NCBI GenBank assembly: GCA_903821875.1
Contig: CAIJMU010000146.1
Span: 62,001-126,000, forward strand
Direction: 5' to 3'
Source of the DNA: an uncultured Spirochaetota bacterium
GTDB taxonomy: Bacteria; Spirochaetota; Spirochaetia; Treponematales; Rectinemataceae
DNA: 64,000 bases
Part shown: positions 41,637 through 50,754 of the stretch, one piece after another
How positions within the stretch are numbered: the stretch's first letter is position 1
Layout: each line of letters opens with the position of its first letter
Notes under the pieces: model-generated
Database searches by the model: none
The model's input: only the letters and a program-made list of their open reading frames with translations
Told to the model about the DNA's origin: nothing
Made by a program: the position numbers and the translations under genes

Positions 41637-42302
41637 TCATTTATCAGGTATATCAATCCCGGGGAAATCCCTTTCCCCATTGACCCAGCGATCCAGTTCA
41701 CTTCGGCGGAATGCCTGTTTTCGTTTTCCGGTATGTCGAATGGGAAATCCAGGCTGTTTGACGAGGTCTCTGAAAGCGCGCTCACTTTTGCGGAGGTATG
41801 TCCAGGCCTCCTCCGCTGTGAGCAAGCGCTCTGCCAGTTTCTGCTCGCTACTATCGAAGACGGCTCGGGTTGAGGCTACGCGTGGTTCACGTTTCCCTGA
41901 CGCTATAGGGGCATTGGCCTTCTCCTCCGCCGCTAATTGCACTTCCTCGATCTTGAGTGTGAGCATCCCGCAGGCCTCGTCAGCCTGTACCATATAGGCT
42001 TGGAAGAAATGCCTATCGTCCAAAGATTCTTCCTTGTGGACGGTAGCCAGGTGAGTCTCAGCTGCCTTCTTTAGGAATGAAATGCGGTTGATGGCATGGC
42101 TGAGGTGTTTGGCCTTTGTTTCAGGGGAAGTAGCTTTCTTCGCTGCTTTGAGAGCCTTTGCCACGATCGGCTGGATGCTAACGAGGGGAACACCAGCGTC
42201 GATAGAAAGGGCGGCTCGAATCTTGGCGAAGGCGCGGCCCTTGTCCTTAAGAGTAGGAGCAGCAGGATTCAAAGGCGCTGGGGTCGATTTCTTACCTGCC
42301 AT
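41637..42302 (-). CDS. Excisionase-like HTH protein with long helical N-terminus
   Basis: 221 aa. The last 60 residues (LLTAEEAWTYLRKSERAFRD, FPIRHTGKRKQAFRRSELDRWV) form a MerR/Xis-type winged helix that reads like an excisionase or recombination directionality factor. The preceding 160 residues are helical and charged, unlike minimal Xis proteins of about 70 aa. It lies just upstream of no other gene and 48 nt beyond the integrase stop in the same direction, the usual neighbour of an integrase. It would bind att DNA and direct excision; inferred from context. Confidence 0.65.
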   Translation of the reverse strand: MAGKKSTPAPLNPAAPTLKDKGRAFAKIRAALSIDAGVPLVSIQPIVAKALKAAKKATSPETKAKHLSHAINRISFLKKAAETHLATVHKEESLDDRHFFQAYMVQADEACGMLTLKIEEVQLAAEEKANAPIASGKREPRVASTRAVFDSSEQKLAERLLTAEEAWTYLRKSERAFRDLVKQPGFPIRHTGKRKQAFRRSELDRWVNGERDFPGIDIPDK

Positions 42303-42350
42303 GGACTGATTATTGGGCGCGATGTCTCTTCTGACAAGGTTTCATCGCCC

Positions 42351-43592
42351 TTATGTCGACTCGGGCTCGGCGGGCTCTTCGGCCTTGTTCAAGAGCGTTG
42401 CCCTGGCTTTGTCATTGGTCAACGCCTTCGCAAGGAAGGCCTGCTCCTTGGAAACGTCACTGAATGAATCGGCGTTCCAGTTGGTGTAGTGGTCCGTCAT
42501 GGTCTCCGATTCGTGCCGGGTAAGCTGACGCACCTTGGCATCGGGGAGGCCCCTGCTGCGGAGGTAGGTGTTGGCAAAGCGCCGCCAGGAATGGAAGACG
42601 AGATTACGGCGGGCGCGTTCCTTTTCATCGATGTCGATCTTCTCGAGAGCGGCATAGAAGGCATCGGTGACGCGTGCCCCCGTGGCGGGTCGCTTGCCGA
42701 GGGAGAAGCTGAAGATGTAGCCATCCCATTCAGCGAAGTTCATGAGGGCATCGTAGAGGTACTTCGGGATCGGCACGGGAGCCTTGGTTTTCGTTTTGGT
42801 GGGTCCGCGCTCGTGGTAGCGGATAGTCCAGGAAGCCTCGACATCGAGGTGGTCAGGGTGGAGGTTCTCCTTTTGAAGAGCAAGGAGTTCGCCCTGGCGA
42901 CAGGCGGTGATCATGGCAGTGAGGCTCATGAGGTAGTTTACTTGGTTGCCGTTCCAGACCGTCTCAACCGTCGCGGGGTTCATGAGCTTGAGGGCTTCAG
43001 CGGTAGTGAGAACGCCTCTGGGTTTGGAATCGCCTACAAAGCTGGGGACCCGTTTCCATGGATCGTCGGAGATCAGCTCGAGGCGGAAGGCCTCCGAGGT
43101 GATCGTGCGGAAGGCCGAGCCAATGTTGATGACGGTCTTCTGGGCGAAGCGGGTGGCGAGCTCGAAGAGCCATTCTTCCAACTGCGCGGGTGTGATCTCG
43201 TCCAGGCGCTTGCTCCCGAAGGAGGGAAGGATGTGGTCCCGGAGGTGGGCGAAGCAGCGGTCGATGTGTCCGCGGCCGACTGCCGGCTTGTCCTTGGAAC
43301 TTCGTGCAAGCCGTCCGCGAGTGTAGAGGCAGAGGGGCTCCTTGTCACGGGGCCATTCGTACCAATGCCGTTCCTTTGTCCAGTCGAGAAGGGTAGGGAC
43401 CTTGGCTGCTCCAAGCTTGCCGTCGCGGAGGAGATCATCACAATGATTTCGCGCATCACCCTTGGTGGTCTTGCCCGTGGACCGGGCGGTGAGGCGGCGA
43501 CCATTGGCATCGCGGGCATGGTAATACCAGACCTTCTTGCCATCTGAGAGGAGTCTTGGGAAGAGGGTGTACGCCGCCTTGACGCTTGCCAT
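42351..43592 (-). CDS. int: Tyrosine-recombinase integrase
   Basis: 413 aa from the ATG at 43592; an in-frame TTG at 43643 would add 17 residues. Catalytic set: Arg232 (T-A-C-R-Q-G-E), a Lys in the K-T-K-T-K hairpin near 270, H-S-W-R-R (His334, Arg337), His360 and Tyr369 in D-H-Y-T-N. A core-binding domain (residues about 60-190) precedes. It recombines the att core in the ssrA 3' end; its start is 73 nt from that site, as usual for tmRNA-targeting elements. Confidence 0.93.
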   Translation of the reverse strand: MASVKAAYTLFPRLLSDGKKVWYYHARDANGRRLTARSTGKTTKGDARNHCDDLLRDGKLGAAKVPTLLDWTKERHWYEWPRDKEPLCLYTRGRLARSSKDKPAVGRGHIDRCFAHLRDHILPSFGSKRLDEITPAQLEEWLFELATRFAQKTVINIGSAFRTITSEAFRLELISDDPWKRVPSFVGDSKPRGVLTTAEALKLMNPATVETVWNGNQVNYLMSLTAMITACRQGELLALQKENLHPDHLDVEASWTIRYHERGPTKTKTKAPVPIPKYLYDALMNFAEWDGYIFSFSLGKRPATGARVTDAFYAALEKIDIDEKERARRNLVFHSWRRFANTYLRSRGLPDAKVRQLTRHESETMTDHYTNWNADSFSDVSKEQAFLAKALTNDKARATLLNKAEEPAEPEST

Positions 43593-43613
43593 TCGAGCCC
43601 CCGTGTTGCTCAC

Positions 43614-43630
43614 AATTCTGCTACACGGGG
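43614..43630. repeat. Right-end copy of the AATTYTGCTACACGRGG arm repeat
   Basis: AATTCTGCTACACGGGG matches 5435-5451 at the left end at 15 of 17 positions, same orientation. A candidate integrase arm site. Confidence 0.5.
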
Positions 43631-43664
43631 GCCGGAATGTCAAGTAACTCTTTATTACATATGA

Positions 43665-43684
43665 TGGAGGTGGGGGGAGTCGAA
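43665..43684. other. attR core within the ssrA 3' end
   Basis: TGGAGGTGGGGGGAGTCGAA, identical to 5278-5297. It restores the T-arm and acceptor stem of tmRNA, so the gene stays functional after insertion. Confidence 0.88.
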
Positions 43685-44017
43685 CCCCCGTCCCCGGGCG
43701 CGAAACGAAAGCGTCTACAGGTTTAGTCGGTCATTCGGATTGTCGGGGAGGGGGCGGCGGGCCAACACGCTTTCCCTCCCGTATCCCGTGGTTGTCCCCG
43801 AATTCCTCCGGGTAGGAATTCGGGCAAGCCCTGGTTGGTGTCGGAGCCGTCCCCCGCTCAGGGCGGCGCGGGGGCGGTTCCGTCGCTATCGGCGCTTACG
43901 CGGCGAGAGCGAGGTTGCCATTGTTGTTGGCAAGTAAAAGTTTGCCCAATCAGGAGATAGGCGTCTCCACCTGCGACTCGCGAAACTGACCGCACGGGTC
44001 GATACCGGTGCACCCCC
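43665..44017 (-). ncRNA. ssrA: Transfer-messenger RNA (tmRNA)
   Basis: The minus strand begins GGGGGTGCACCGGTATCGAC, the conserved tmRNA 5' end, and finishes with a T-arm (GGGGG-TTCGACT-CCCCC) and CACCTCCA. The 5' GGGGGTG pairs with 3' CACCTCC over 7 pairs (one G-U). The tag frame is ANNNGNLALAA followed by TAA (43896-43931), ending in the LAA degron. tmRNA with SmpB rescues stalled ribosomes and tags the nascent chain for proteolysis. The 353-nt length is normal. The 3' end is the integration site of the element. Confidence 0.95.
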
Positions 44018-44047
44018 AAGGGTAGAACTAGCAAGGATCCTTAAGTC

Positions 44048-44076
44048 AATATACGTTTGTGGGGACAGCGGGTCAA
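44048..44076 (-). promoter_or_regulatory. ssrA promoter
   Basis: On the minus strand TTGACC, 17 nt, TATATT, about 31 nt ahead of the mature tmRNA 5' end. Transcription from here would make a short 5' leader to be trimmed by RNase P. Confidence 0.65.
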
Positions 44077-44154
44077 TCGCCCATGCGGTTGCCTCTCCAC
44101 AGCCCTCGACGGCATACTCGTGTAACTTTTGGAGTCTTCAAAGGAGCTCTGGCT

Positions 44155-45831
44155 ATGTGCGGCATCCTCACGGTACTCGATATAAAGGGCAATCCCGTCG
44201 AGCTTAGAAAAAAGGCTATTAGCCATGCCAAGAGGCTCCGTCATCGCGGTCCCGACTGGTCCGGTATCTGGTCGGACGAAAAGGCGGTCATCTGCCACGA
44301 GCGGCTTTCCATCGTCGATGTGACCCATGGCGCGCAGCCCCTCGTCGACAAGGATACGGGGCGCGTTCTCGCAGTCAACGGCGAGATCTACAACCACCTC
44401 GAATTGCGCAAGACAAGGCTCTCGAAGCCCCATAGCTTCCAGACCGAATCGGATTGCGAGCCCCTCCTCTACCTCTACGACGAACACGGCCCCGAGTTCG
44501 TCAGAATGCTGAATGGTATTTTCGCCTTCGTGATCTACGATCCCCGCGACGGCGACTTCTTCATCTCCCGCGACCACGAGGGAGTCAATCCCCTCTACTG
44601 GGGCAGGGACGGCGAAGGCACCCTCTACGTGGCTTCGGAACTCAAGGCGATCTGGGACCTCTGTCAGACTGTCGAAGTCTTTCCTCCCGGCCACTACTAC
44701 CGGTCCTCCGAGGGGAAACTGGTTAAATGGTACGAGCCAGCCTGGGCTGCCCCGAATTTTGTTCCCAAGGGAGGGGCTGACCTTGAAGTTCTCAGGCAGG
44801 CCCTCGAGGACGCGGTCAAGCGCCAGCTGATGTGCGACGTGCCCTACGGGCTCCTGATCTCCGGTGGCGTCGATTCGTCCATAATTGCAGCGATAGCGGC
44901 GAAGCACGCGGAAAAGCGTGTCGAAACGGACGAGCGTGACAGGGCCTGGTGGCCACGCATCCACTCCTTTTCCGTGGGCCTTCCAGGAGCACCAGACACC
45001 AAGTACGCGAGAATGGTCGCCGCGCACATCGGCAGCCAGCACCACGAGATCGAGTTCACCATCCAGGAAGCCCTCGACGCCATCCCGGACGTCATCTACC
45101 ACCTCGAGACCTTCGACGTGACGACCATACGCGCGGGTACGCCCATGTACCTCATGGCCCGCAAGATCAAGGCCATGGGCATCAAGATGGTCCTTTCTGG
45201 AGAGGGTTCCGACGAAATCTTCGGTGGCTACCTCTATTTCCACAAAGCGCCCAATGCAACCGAATTCCACGAGGAGCTTGTACGTAAGCTCGATGCCTTG
45301 CACCTCTACGATTGCTGCCGGGCCAACAAGGCGATGAGTGCCTGGGGCGTCGAGGCCCGGGTGCCCTTCCTCGACCCTGAGTTCATGGACGTCGCCATGT
45401 CCATCGATCCCGTCCACAAGATGATCCACAAGGACCAGGGACGGATGGAGAAATACATACTCAGGAAGGCTTTTGACGGCTGGATTCCCGACGAGATCCT
45501 CTGGCGCCAGAAGGAGCAGTTCTCCGACGGCGTTGGCTACTCATGGATCGATTCGGTCAAGGCCCACGCCGAGAAGGAAGTCAGCGATTCGATGATGGCC
45601 AATGCGCGGCACCGCTTCCCGAGGAAGACCCCTCCCACCAAGGAAGCCTATCTCTTCCGGTCCATCTACGAGGAGCACTTCAGGAATCCGAGCGCGGTGG
45701 AACTGGTGCCGGATGGGCCTTCTATCGCCTGCTCGACACCCACAGCCATTCGCTGGGATGCTGCCTGGGCCTCGATGGCCGATCCCTCGGGTCGGGCAGT
45801 CTTTGGAGTGCATGACAACGCGAATACATGA
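44155..45831 (+). CDS. asnB: Asparagine synthetase B (glutamine-hydrolysing)
   Basis: 558 aa, close to E. coli AsnB. It makes asparagine from aspartate, ATP and glutamine. The start at 44155 follows AAGGAG and leaves Cys2 (M-C-G-I-L) as the nucleophile of the N-terminal class II glutaminase domain; LRHRGPDWSG and VNGEIYNH follow. The synthetase domain has the PPi loop SGGVDSS and S-G-E-G-S-D-E-I-F-G-G-Y. Complete. It runs divergently from ssrA and 56 nt ahead of fba. Confidence 0.95.
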   Translation: MCGILTVLDIKGNPVELRKKAISHAKRLRHRGPDWSGIWSDEKAVICHERLSIVDVTHGAQPLVDKDTGRVLAVNGEIYNHLELRKTRLSKPHSFQTESDCEPLLYLYDEHGPEFVRMLNGIFAFVIYDPRDGDFFISRDHEGVNPLYWGRDGEGTLYVASELKAIWDLCQTVEVFPPGHYYRSSEGKLVKWYEPAWAAPNFVPKGGADLEVLRQALEDAVKRQLMCDVPYGLLISGGVDSSIIAAIAAKHAEKRVETDERDRAWWPRIHSFSVGLPGAPDTKYARMVAAHIGSQHHEIEFTIQEALDAIPDVIYHLETFDVTTIRAGTPMYLMARKIKAMGIKMVLSGEGSDEIFGGYLYFHKAPNATEFHEELVRKLDALHLYDCCRANKAMSAWGVEARVPFLDPEFMDVAMSIDPVHKMIHKDQGRMEKYILRKAFDGWIPDEILWRQKEQFSDGVGYSWIDSVKAHAEKEVSDSMMANARHRFPRKTPPTKEAYLFRSIYEEHFRNPSAVELVPDGPSIACSTPTAIRWDAAWASMADPSGRAVFGVHDNANT

Positions 45832-45887
45832 AGGTACTGGCGGATACGCCACATCAAAGTCCCAGGATTTTTGACAAGGAGAGTCTT

Positions 45888-46886
45888 ATGGTCAGTTACA
45901 AGGAACTCGGGCTCGTCAACACGGTCGAGCTTTTCAAGAAGGCAGTGAAGGGCGGCTTCGCCATCCCTGCCTACAACTTCAACAACCTGGAGCAGATCCA
46001 GTCCATCATCCAGGCCTGCGTGGAGACGAAGAGTCCCGTCATCCTCCAGGTCTCCTCGGGTGCGCGCAAGTACGCCAACCAGACCATGCTCCAGTACCTC
46101 GCCAAGGGCGCGGTGGAGTATGCCAAGGAACTCGGTCTGCACATCCCGATCGTGCTCCACCTCGACCACGGGGATTCGCTTGAGCTCTGCAAGAGCTGCA
46201 TCGAGTCGGGCTTTTCCTCAGTGATGATCGATGGTTCGCACCTTCCTTACGACGAGAACGTGAAGCTCACAAAGAGCGTCGTCGACTTCGCCCATGCTCA
46301 GAAGGACTATGTCTCTGTCGAGGGAGAACTCGGGGTGCTCGCCGGCGTCGAGGACGATGTATCGGCCGAACATTCCAGCTACACGCAGCCCGACGAGGTG
46401 CAGGATTTCGTGAAGAAGACCGGCGTCGACTCCCTTGCCATATCAATTGGTACGAGTCATGGACGCACCAAGTTCAAGCCCGAGCAGTGCACCAGGACAG
46501 CCGACGGAGTCCTCGTTCCTCCTCCCCTCCGTTTCGACATCCTCGAGGAAATCGAGAAGCGCCTTCCCGGCTTTCCCATCGTCCTCCACGGTTCCTCATC
46601 CGTACCAATTGAATATGTCAAGATCATCGAGCAGTTCGGCGGCAAGATGAAGGACTCCGTCGGCATTCCCGAGGAGCAGCTGCGCAAGGCGGCCAAGAGC
46701 GCGGTGTGCAAGATCAACATCGATTCCGACGGCCGTCTGGCGATGACCGCGATGATCCGCAAGGTATTCGCCGAGAAGCCCGACGAGTTCGACCCCCGCA
46801 AGTACCTCGGCCCTGCCCGTGACGAGCTCAAGAAGCTCTACGCGCACAAGAACAAGAACGTGCTCGGGTCGGCAGGCCAGGCATAG
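45888..46886 (+). CDS. fba: Class II fructose-1,6-bisphosphate aldolase
   Basis: 332 aa from the ATG at 45888 after AAGGAG. It cleaves fructose-1,6-bisphosphate to DHAP and G3P in glycolysis. Zinc and substrate segments: VLHLDHGD, SSVMIDGSHLPYDENV, SVEGELGVLAG, LAISIGTSHG and IVLHGSSS, then KINIDSDGR. The full-length class IIA/B pattern is intact and resembles treponemal aldolases. A terminator follows 27 nt after the stop. Confidence 0.95.
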   Translation: MVSYKELGLVNTVELFKKAVKGGFAIPAYNFNNLEQIQSIIQACVETKSPVILQVSSGARKYANQTMLQYLAKGAVEYAKELGLHIPIVLHLDHGDSLELCKSCIESGFSSVMIDGSHLPYDENVKLTKSVVDFAHAQKDYVSVEGELGVLAGVEDDVSAEHSSYTQPDEVQDFVKKTGVDSLAISIGTSHGRTKFKPEQCTRTADGVLVPPPLRFDILEEIEKRLPGFPIVLHGSSSVPIEYVKIIEQFGGKMKDSVGIPEEQLRKAAKSAVCKINIDSDGRLAMTAMIRKVFAEKPDEFDPRKYLGPARDELKKLYAHKNKNVLGSAGQA

Positions 46887-46912
46887 GGACGAGCTGCGGG
46901 CATCTTTGAAGC

Positions 46913-46942
46913 GGAGGCCGGGGAAACCCGGCCTCCTTCTTT
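46913..46942 (+). terminator. Terminator after fba
   Basis: GGAGGCCGGG / CCCGGCCTCC stem with a GAAA loop, followed by TTCTTT. Confidence 0.88.
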
Positions 46943-46983
46943 GAAGCCGCTGCAGGATTGCCTTTGCAGTCCTCTGTATTACC

Positions 46984-47952
46984 TCAAATCCCGAAAAGTC
47001 CAGCTGCCAAGAGGGGTATGGAAACAAGCGAAATGGCCGTTGACAGGAATACCAGGGAGCTGGCGGTGCGGTAGTCGCCGCCAAATGCCGCAGACAGGAA
47101 GCTCAGGTTGGCGGCTACCGGCATGGCGGCCATCATGACCGGCATGCCGAGGGCTATGCCCGTGAATCCCAGGGTCTTGAGGACGAGATAGAGGAGGAGG
47201 GGGAGGGCAAGGAGCCTGAAGGCCGAGCTGGCCCAGAGCCGCCAGTCGCGGAGGGTATTGCCGAGGTTGGTTTCCGCGAGGGTCGCTCCAATTATGCACA
47301 TTGCAAGTGGCGTGGTCGTGTCCCCCAGGATGCTCATGGCGCGGAACAGGGGGAGGGGCAGGCGGAAGTCGGCGAGGAAGAGGGCAAAGCCCACGATCGA
47401 GGAGACACCCGCGGGGTTGACGAAGGACCTCCAGCTGAGTTTGGCTTCGTGGACGGCACCGCCTCCCAATGTCGGCTCCCGGCCCTCGCTGCGGACCCCT
47501 CCGGCGATCATGGCAGCCCCGACCGAGAACGCGAGAAGATTGAAGGGTATTATGAAGATCGAGGCCTGGAAGAGCACGGCTTTTCCGAAGAGCGCCTGCT
47601 GGACGGGGAAGCCCATGAAGGCCACGTTGGCGAAGACGGCCGCGAAGGCGTGGACTCCTCGTGTCGGTCCTTTGGCCCGGATGAGGCTCGCAAAGCCGAA
47701 GGCGAGGGGAAAGGAAGAGGCGTAGATCGCAAAGGAAAGGCCGAGGGTGCGGAAGGCCTCCATCCTGAGCTCGGGCGTGAGGGGTTGCTGCATCGAAGCG
47801 ACGATGAGGCAGGGAAGGACGAAGTTGACCAGGAAGCGGGAGAGTTTTTTTACCGTCATCTCGTCGAGGATGGAGGTCTTCCCCGCGGCGAAGCCGGCGG
47901 ACATAAGGAGGAAGAGGATAAAGGTCTGGATTGTCGAGGCGGGTAGGGTCAT
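46984..47952 (-). CDS. AEC-family auxin-efflux-carrier-type transporter
   Basis: 322 aa with about ten hydrophobic helices. The first half (FILFLLMSAGFAAGKTSILDE, LSRFLVNFVLPCLIVASM) and the second (TTPLAMCIIGATLAE) show the two inverted five-helix units of the AEC/BART fold. Relatives move organic acids or small anions out of or into the cell; the substrate here is unknown. It is convergent to fba and stands alone. Confidence 0.85.
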   Translation of the reverse strand: MTLPASTIQTFILFLLMSAGFAAGKTSILDEMTVKKLSRFLVNFVLPCLIVASMQQPLTPELRMEAFRTLGLSFAIYASSFPLAFGFASLIRAKGPTRGVHAFAAVFANVAFMGFPVQQALFGKAVLFQASIFIIPFNLLAFSVGAAMIAGGVRSEGREPTLGGGAVHEAKLSWRSFVNPAGVSSIVGFALFLADFRLPLPLFRAMSILGDTTTPLAMCIIGATLAETNLGNTLRDWRLWASSAFRLLALPLLLYLVLKTLGFTGIALGMPVMMAAMPVAANLSFLSAAFGGDYRTASSLVFLSTAISLVSIPLLAAGLFGI

Positions 47953-48003
47953 CGGTCGTCCTCTGGGCTGGAGAAGCTGTCTAGGGTGATGGCGGCAACT
48001 ACT

Positions 48004-48495
48004 TCAGGGATATGGTGCGAGCACAGTCTCTGTGGTCATGAGGCCGAGATGCGTGAAAGAGCTCCTGCGATGGAGGTTGCTCTTGCCGGTATCAGTGCCC
48101 TGCGGGGTGAGCATCCCTACGCCTGTAACCGCGTTGTTGGAATAGAATGCCCCGCCCGTGGCCGGGAATCCGGCAGCAGAGGCATCGGCGCCTGAGAGAA
48201 TCCATTCGCGTATCGGGTCGGATTCCTCGGGGGCTAGTCCGGGGCCGCCTTGCGGCATGCGCCCTGAGTCGATCATCATCATGAGGGGGCTCGCTGCGGG
48301 ATCACCAGGGGCGACCCTGCCTGCGATGCCTGAAATCGAGGTGGCCCAGACATGGCAGCTCCCGCAGCGGCTGTCGATGATGTCGGCGACCCTCACCGGG
48401 AGCGGGGCTGTCGCAGCCTGGGCCGAGATCGGCGCGATGGCTGCGAGGGACAGGAGCATGATCATGGAGAGGAACGCTGGACCGCGAATTGGCAT
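48004..48495 (-). CDS. Exported c-type cytochrome-like protein
   Basis: 163 aa. An N-terminal signal peptide (about residues 8-27, ending S-A-Q-A) is followed by one haem-binding motif C-G-S-C-H at 44-48 and a downstream Met-rich segment (LMMMIDSGRMPQGGPGL), the pattern of small cytochrome c domains with a Met axial ligand. The C-terminal 50 residues lack a known domain. A periplasmic electron carrier is likely; partners are not visible nearby. Confidence 0.72.
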   Translation of the reverse strand: MPIRGPAFLSMIMLLSLAAIAPISAQAATAPLPVRVADIIDSRCGSCHVWATSISGIAGRVAPGDPAASPLMMMIDSGRMPQGGPGLAPEESDPIREWILSGADASAAGFPATGGAFYSNNAVTGVGMLTPQGTDTGKSNLHRRSSFTHLGLMTTETVLAPYP

Positions 48496-48647
48496 GGGTG
48501 CCTCCGGTCGAAGAGTACAGGAGATCGGGGCGGAACCGCAACCTCGGCGAGCCCGGTGCGTCTAATACTGGCAACGATGGCCGGGCCCCAGGGCGACGGC
48601 CATGGGAAGCCCGGCAAAGGCCGGTGCGTTTCCGGCAAGGGAGAAGC

Positions 48648-49358
48648 ATGTCTGACATTACAATTGGTACTGATTCCGGAAAGGCCGTCAACGGAGCCAG
48701 GCACAGGTCGAAGGACAGGGTAGCCTCAGTGGGCGAGGAGATCGCCAACGCAGTCACCCATGGGCTGGGCGCCCTCCTGGGAATGGCAGGCCTTGTGGTC
48801 CTCGTCGTCGTCTCGGCGCGCACGGGCGACGCCTGGCGCATGGCAGCGAACATCGTTTTCTGCTCGAGCGCGATACTCCTCTACCTCGCCTCGACCCTCT
48901 ATCATTCGATGGCGAGGACCAAGGCTGTCCGTGTCTTCGAGACCATCGACCATGCCGCCATATTTGTCCTCATAGCGGGGTCATATACGGCCTTCGCGCT
49001 CACTGCCTTGAGGCCCACCGTCGGCTGGTGGATCTTCGGCACAGTCTGGGCCATCGCCGTCATCGGCATTGTCTTCGAGGCTGTCTTCCTCAACCGCTGG
49101 CCTCTGGCCACACTTCTGTCCTATCTCGGAATGGGCTGGATCATAGTACTGGCCTGGAACCCATTGGTTGCATCGACGCCCCCGGCGACAATTGCCCTCC
49201 TCATCAGTGGTGGCCTGGCCTACACCCTTGGTGCCGGCTTCTATGCCCTCGGCAGGCGGAGGAAATGGTTCCACGCCCTCTGGCACCTCTTCGTGATAGC
49301 CGGGACCGTCTGCCACTGGTTCGCCGTGTTCACGATGACCACGCAGGCGATCAGGTAG
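48648..49358 (+). CDS. Hemolysin III / YqfA (PAQR-type) membrane protein
   Basis: 236 aa from the ATG at 48648 (GGGAGAAG before it). Seven hydrophobic helices with the family signatures EEIANAVTHGLGALLG, ASTLYHSM, DHAAIFVLIAGSYTAF and, near the end, FHALWHLFVIAG plus CHWFAV; the His and Asp residues form the metal site of PAQR proteins. Function in bacteria is poorly known. Its stop meets the stop of the convergent hydrolase within 2 nt. Confidence 0.92.
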   Translation: MSDITIGTDSGKAVNGARHRSKDRVASVGEEIANAVTHGLGALLGMAGLVVLVVVSARTGDAWRMAANIVFCSSAILLYLASTLYHSMARTKAVRVFETIDHAAIFVLIAGSYTAFALTALRPTVGWWIFGTVWAIAVIGIVFEAVFLNRWPLATLLSYLGMGWIIVLAWNPLVASTPPATIALLISGGLAYTLGAGFYALGRRRKWFHALWHLFVIAGTVCHWFAVFTMTTQAIR

Positions 49359-49359
49359 C

Positions 49360-50754
49360 CTACTTCAGCTTTCCGACAAAGCTGGCAACCGCCTCGATCA
49401 GGGTGACATCGACGTGGCCCGGGGTATCGTATTCCGCCGGGTTGGCCGGACCGCTCCCCTTCATCATGAGATGGTTGAGGTTGGGGATCAGCATCGTCGT
49501 TGTGTCCTTCTGGCCGCTGAGTCCCGACTTCCAGGCTGTCGCCTCGCTCGACATCACCTGATAGTCGCGTGAGCCGTGGATAACCAGGAGGGGGAGGCCG
49601 AGGCCCCGGGCGACCGTGACGGGGTTGTATCCAGCAACGGAACGCCACCAGGCTGCCGGAATGGCCAGGGGGAGTTCCGAAGTCTCCGGGTCGCTGTCCT
49701 CTGCCGCAGGCCCAAGGGCCTTGACGCGGGCTGCTGCCGCTACGAGCTCGGCGATCCCTGCGGACTTCTGCTCATCGTTGCCCGGCTGCAGCATCGACAG
49801 GTATCGCACCTGGTCCACGATCACGTCCTCGAGGGGCCGCGCGTTCGGGGCCAGGAGAACGAGGGCAGCGGGGTGGAGTGCCGAAGCACCCGAAGCGGAC
49901 GCCACCGCGATCATCGGGCCGAGCATGGCTCCCAGGGAATGTCCAACTATGATGATGCGCCTGCCATCCACGCGCTGATCGCGGGACAGGAGGGCCAGGG
50001 CGGCGACCGCGTCGTCCACGGTCTCGGAGCGGACGTCGATGTCCTGTACATCCATCGACAGCCGTGTTGCGTGGACGAGTGTGCGCTTGTCGTAGCGCAG
50101 CACTGCGATGCCCTTCGAGGCAAGGCCCTGGGCGATATCCGCAAAGACCTTGTTGGGGCCGATGGTCTCGTCGCGGTCGTTGGGCCCGGAACCATGGACG
50201 AGGACGACGGCAGGGAAGGGTCCCCTTCCCTTCGGGATGCTGAGGGTACCCGGGAGGGGCCAGCCCCCTGCATCGACGCTTGCCGGCTCGTCAGTCCAGC
50301 TACCTGCCTTTGCGTAGGGAGGGGAGGCCCACTGGGCGCGGTTTTCCAGCCTGACTACGAAGAACCCGGCGACCTTCCCCGCGTCCTTTCCGCTTCCACC
50401 GATGGTGACCCGGAAATCCGCATAGTACTTATCGAAGGTTCCACGCAGCGAGACGATGTGGTTGCCTGACCTGGCTTCCTCGATGGGTTTTCCGAGTCCT
50501 GAGAAGCTGCCGCATCTGGCCACGAGCTGGTCGGCAGTCGCCGCTGCCTGTGCATCGCTGAAGGCAGCCTTCATGGAGTCGGTCATCATGGCTCGATAGG
50601 CTGGGTCCTTGGCAAAGAATGCGGTAATGAAATTCCGGGCCACCGTTCCGGGATCGGCAGCCTGGGCTGTAGCCTGCGCAGCGACCGTATCGAGACTGGA
50701 AAAACCCACCGAAAATGCGAGGGCGGGAAGGAGGGCAAGGCGTCGTGTATCCAT
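49360..50754 (-). CDS. Secreted alpha/beta hydrolase with DUF3887 N-terminal domain
   Basis: 464 aa. Signal peptide (residues 1-26), a DUF3887-like domain (about 35-140: FITAFFAKDPAYRAMMTD, LRGTFDKYYADFRVTI), then an alpha/beta hydrolase with VVLVHGSGPNDRD (oxyanion region), G-H-S-L-G-A (Ser near 282), G-S-R-D (Asp near 402) and N-L-N-H-L (His near 436), the catalytic triad. An exported esterase or peptidase of unknown substrate. Confidence 0.88.
   Translation of the reverse strand: MDTRRLALLPALAFSVGFSSLDTVAAQATAQAADPGTVARNFITAFFAKDPAYRAMMTDSMKAAFSDAQAAATADQLVARCGSFSGLGKPIEEARSGNHIVSLRGTFDKYYADFRVTIGGSGKDAGKVAGFFVVRLENRAQWASPPYAKAGSWTDEPASVDAGGWPLPGTLSIPKGRGPFPAVVLVHGSGPNDRDETIGPNKVFADIAQGLASKGIAVLRYDKRTLVHATRLSMDVQDIDVRSETVDDAVAALALLSRDQRVDGRRIIIVGHSLGAMLGPMIAVASASGASALHPAALVLLAPNARPLEDVIVDQVRYLSMLQPGNDEQKSAGIAELVAAAARVKALGPAAEDSDPETSELPLAIPAAWWRSVAGYNPVTVARGLGLPLLVIHGSRDYQVMSSEATAWKSGLSGQKDTTTMLIPNLNHLMMKGSGPANPAEYDTPGHVDVTLIEAVASFVGKLK

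Noticed and set aside
5278-43684. Prophage
   Set aside because: Bet, Gam, SSB and integrase are phage-like, but no capsid, portal, terminase, tail or lysis gene is recognisable.
5278-43684. Conjugative element (ICE)
   Set aside because: No relaxase, coupling protein or type IV secretion gene was seen.
44041-45429. 462-aa minus-strand open frame
   Set aside because: Antisense shadow of asnB; GC-rich codon bias opens the opposite strand. No motif or start signal.
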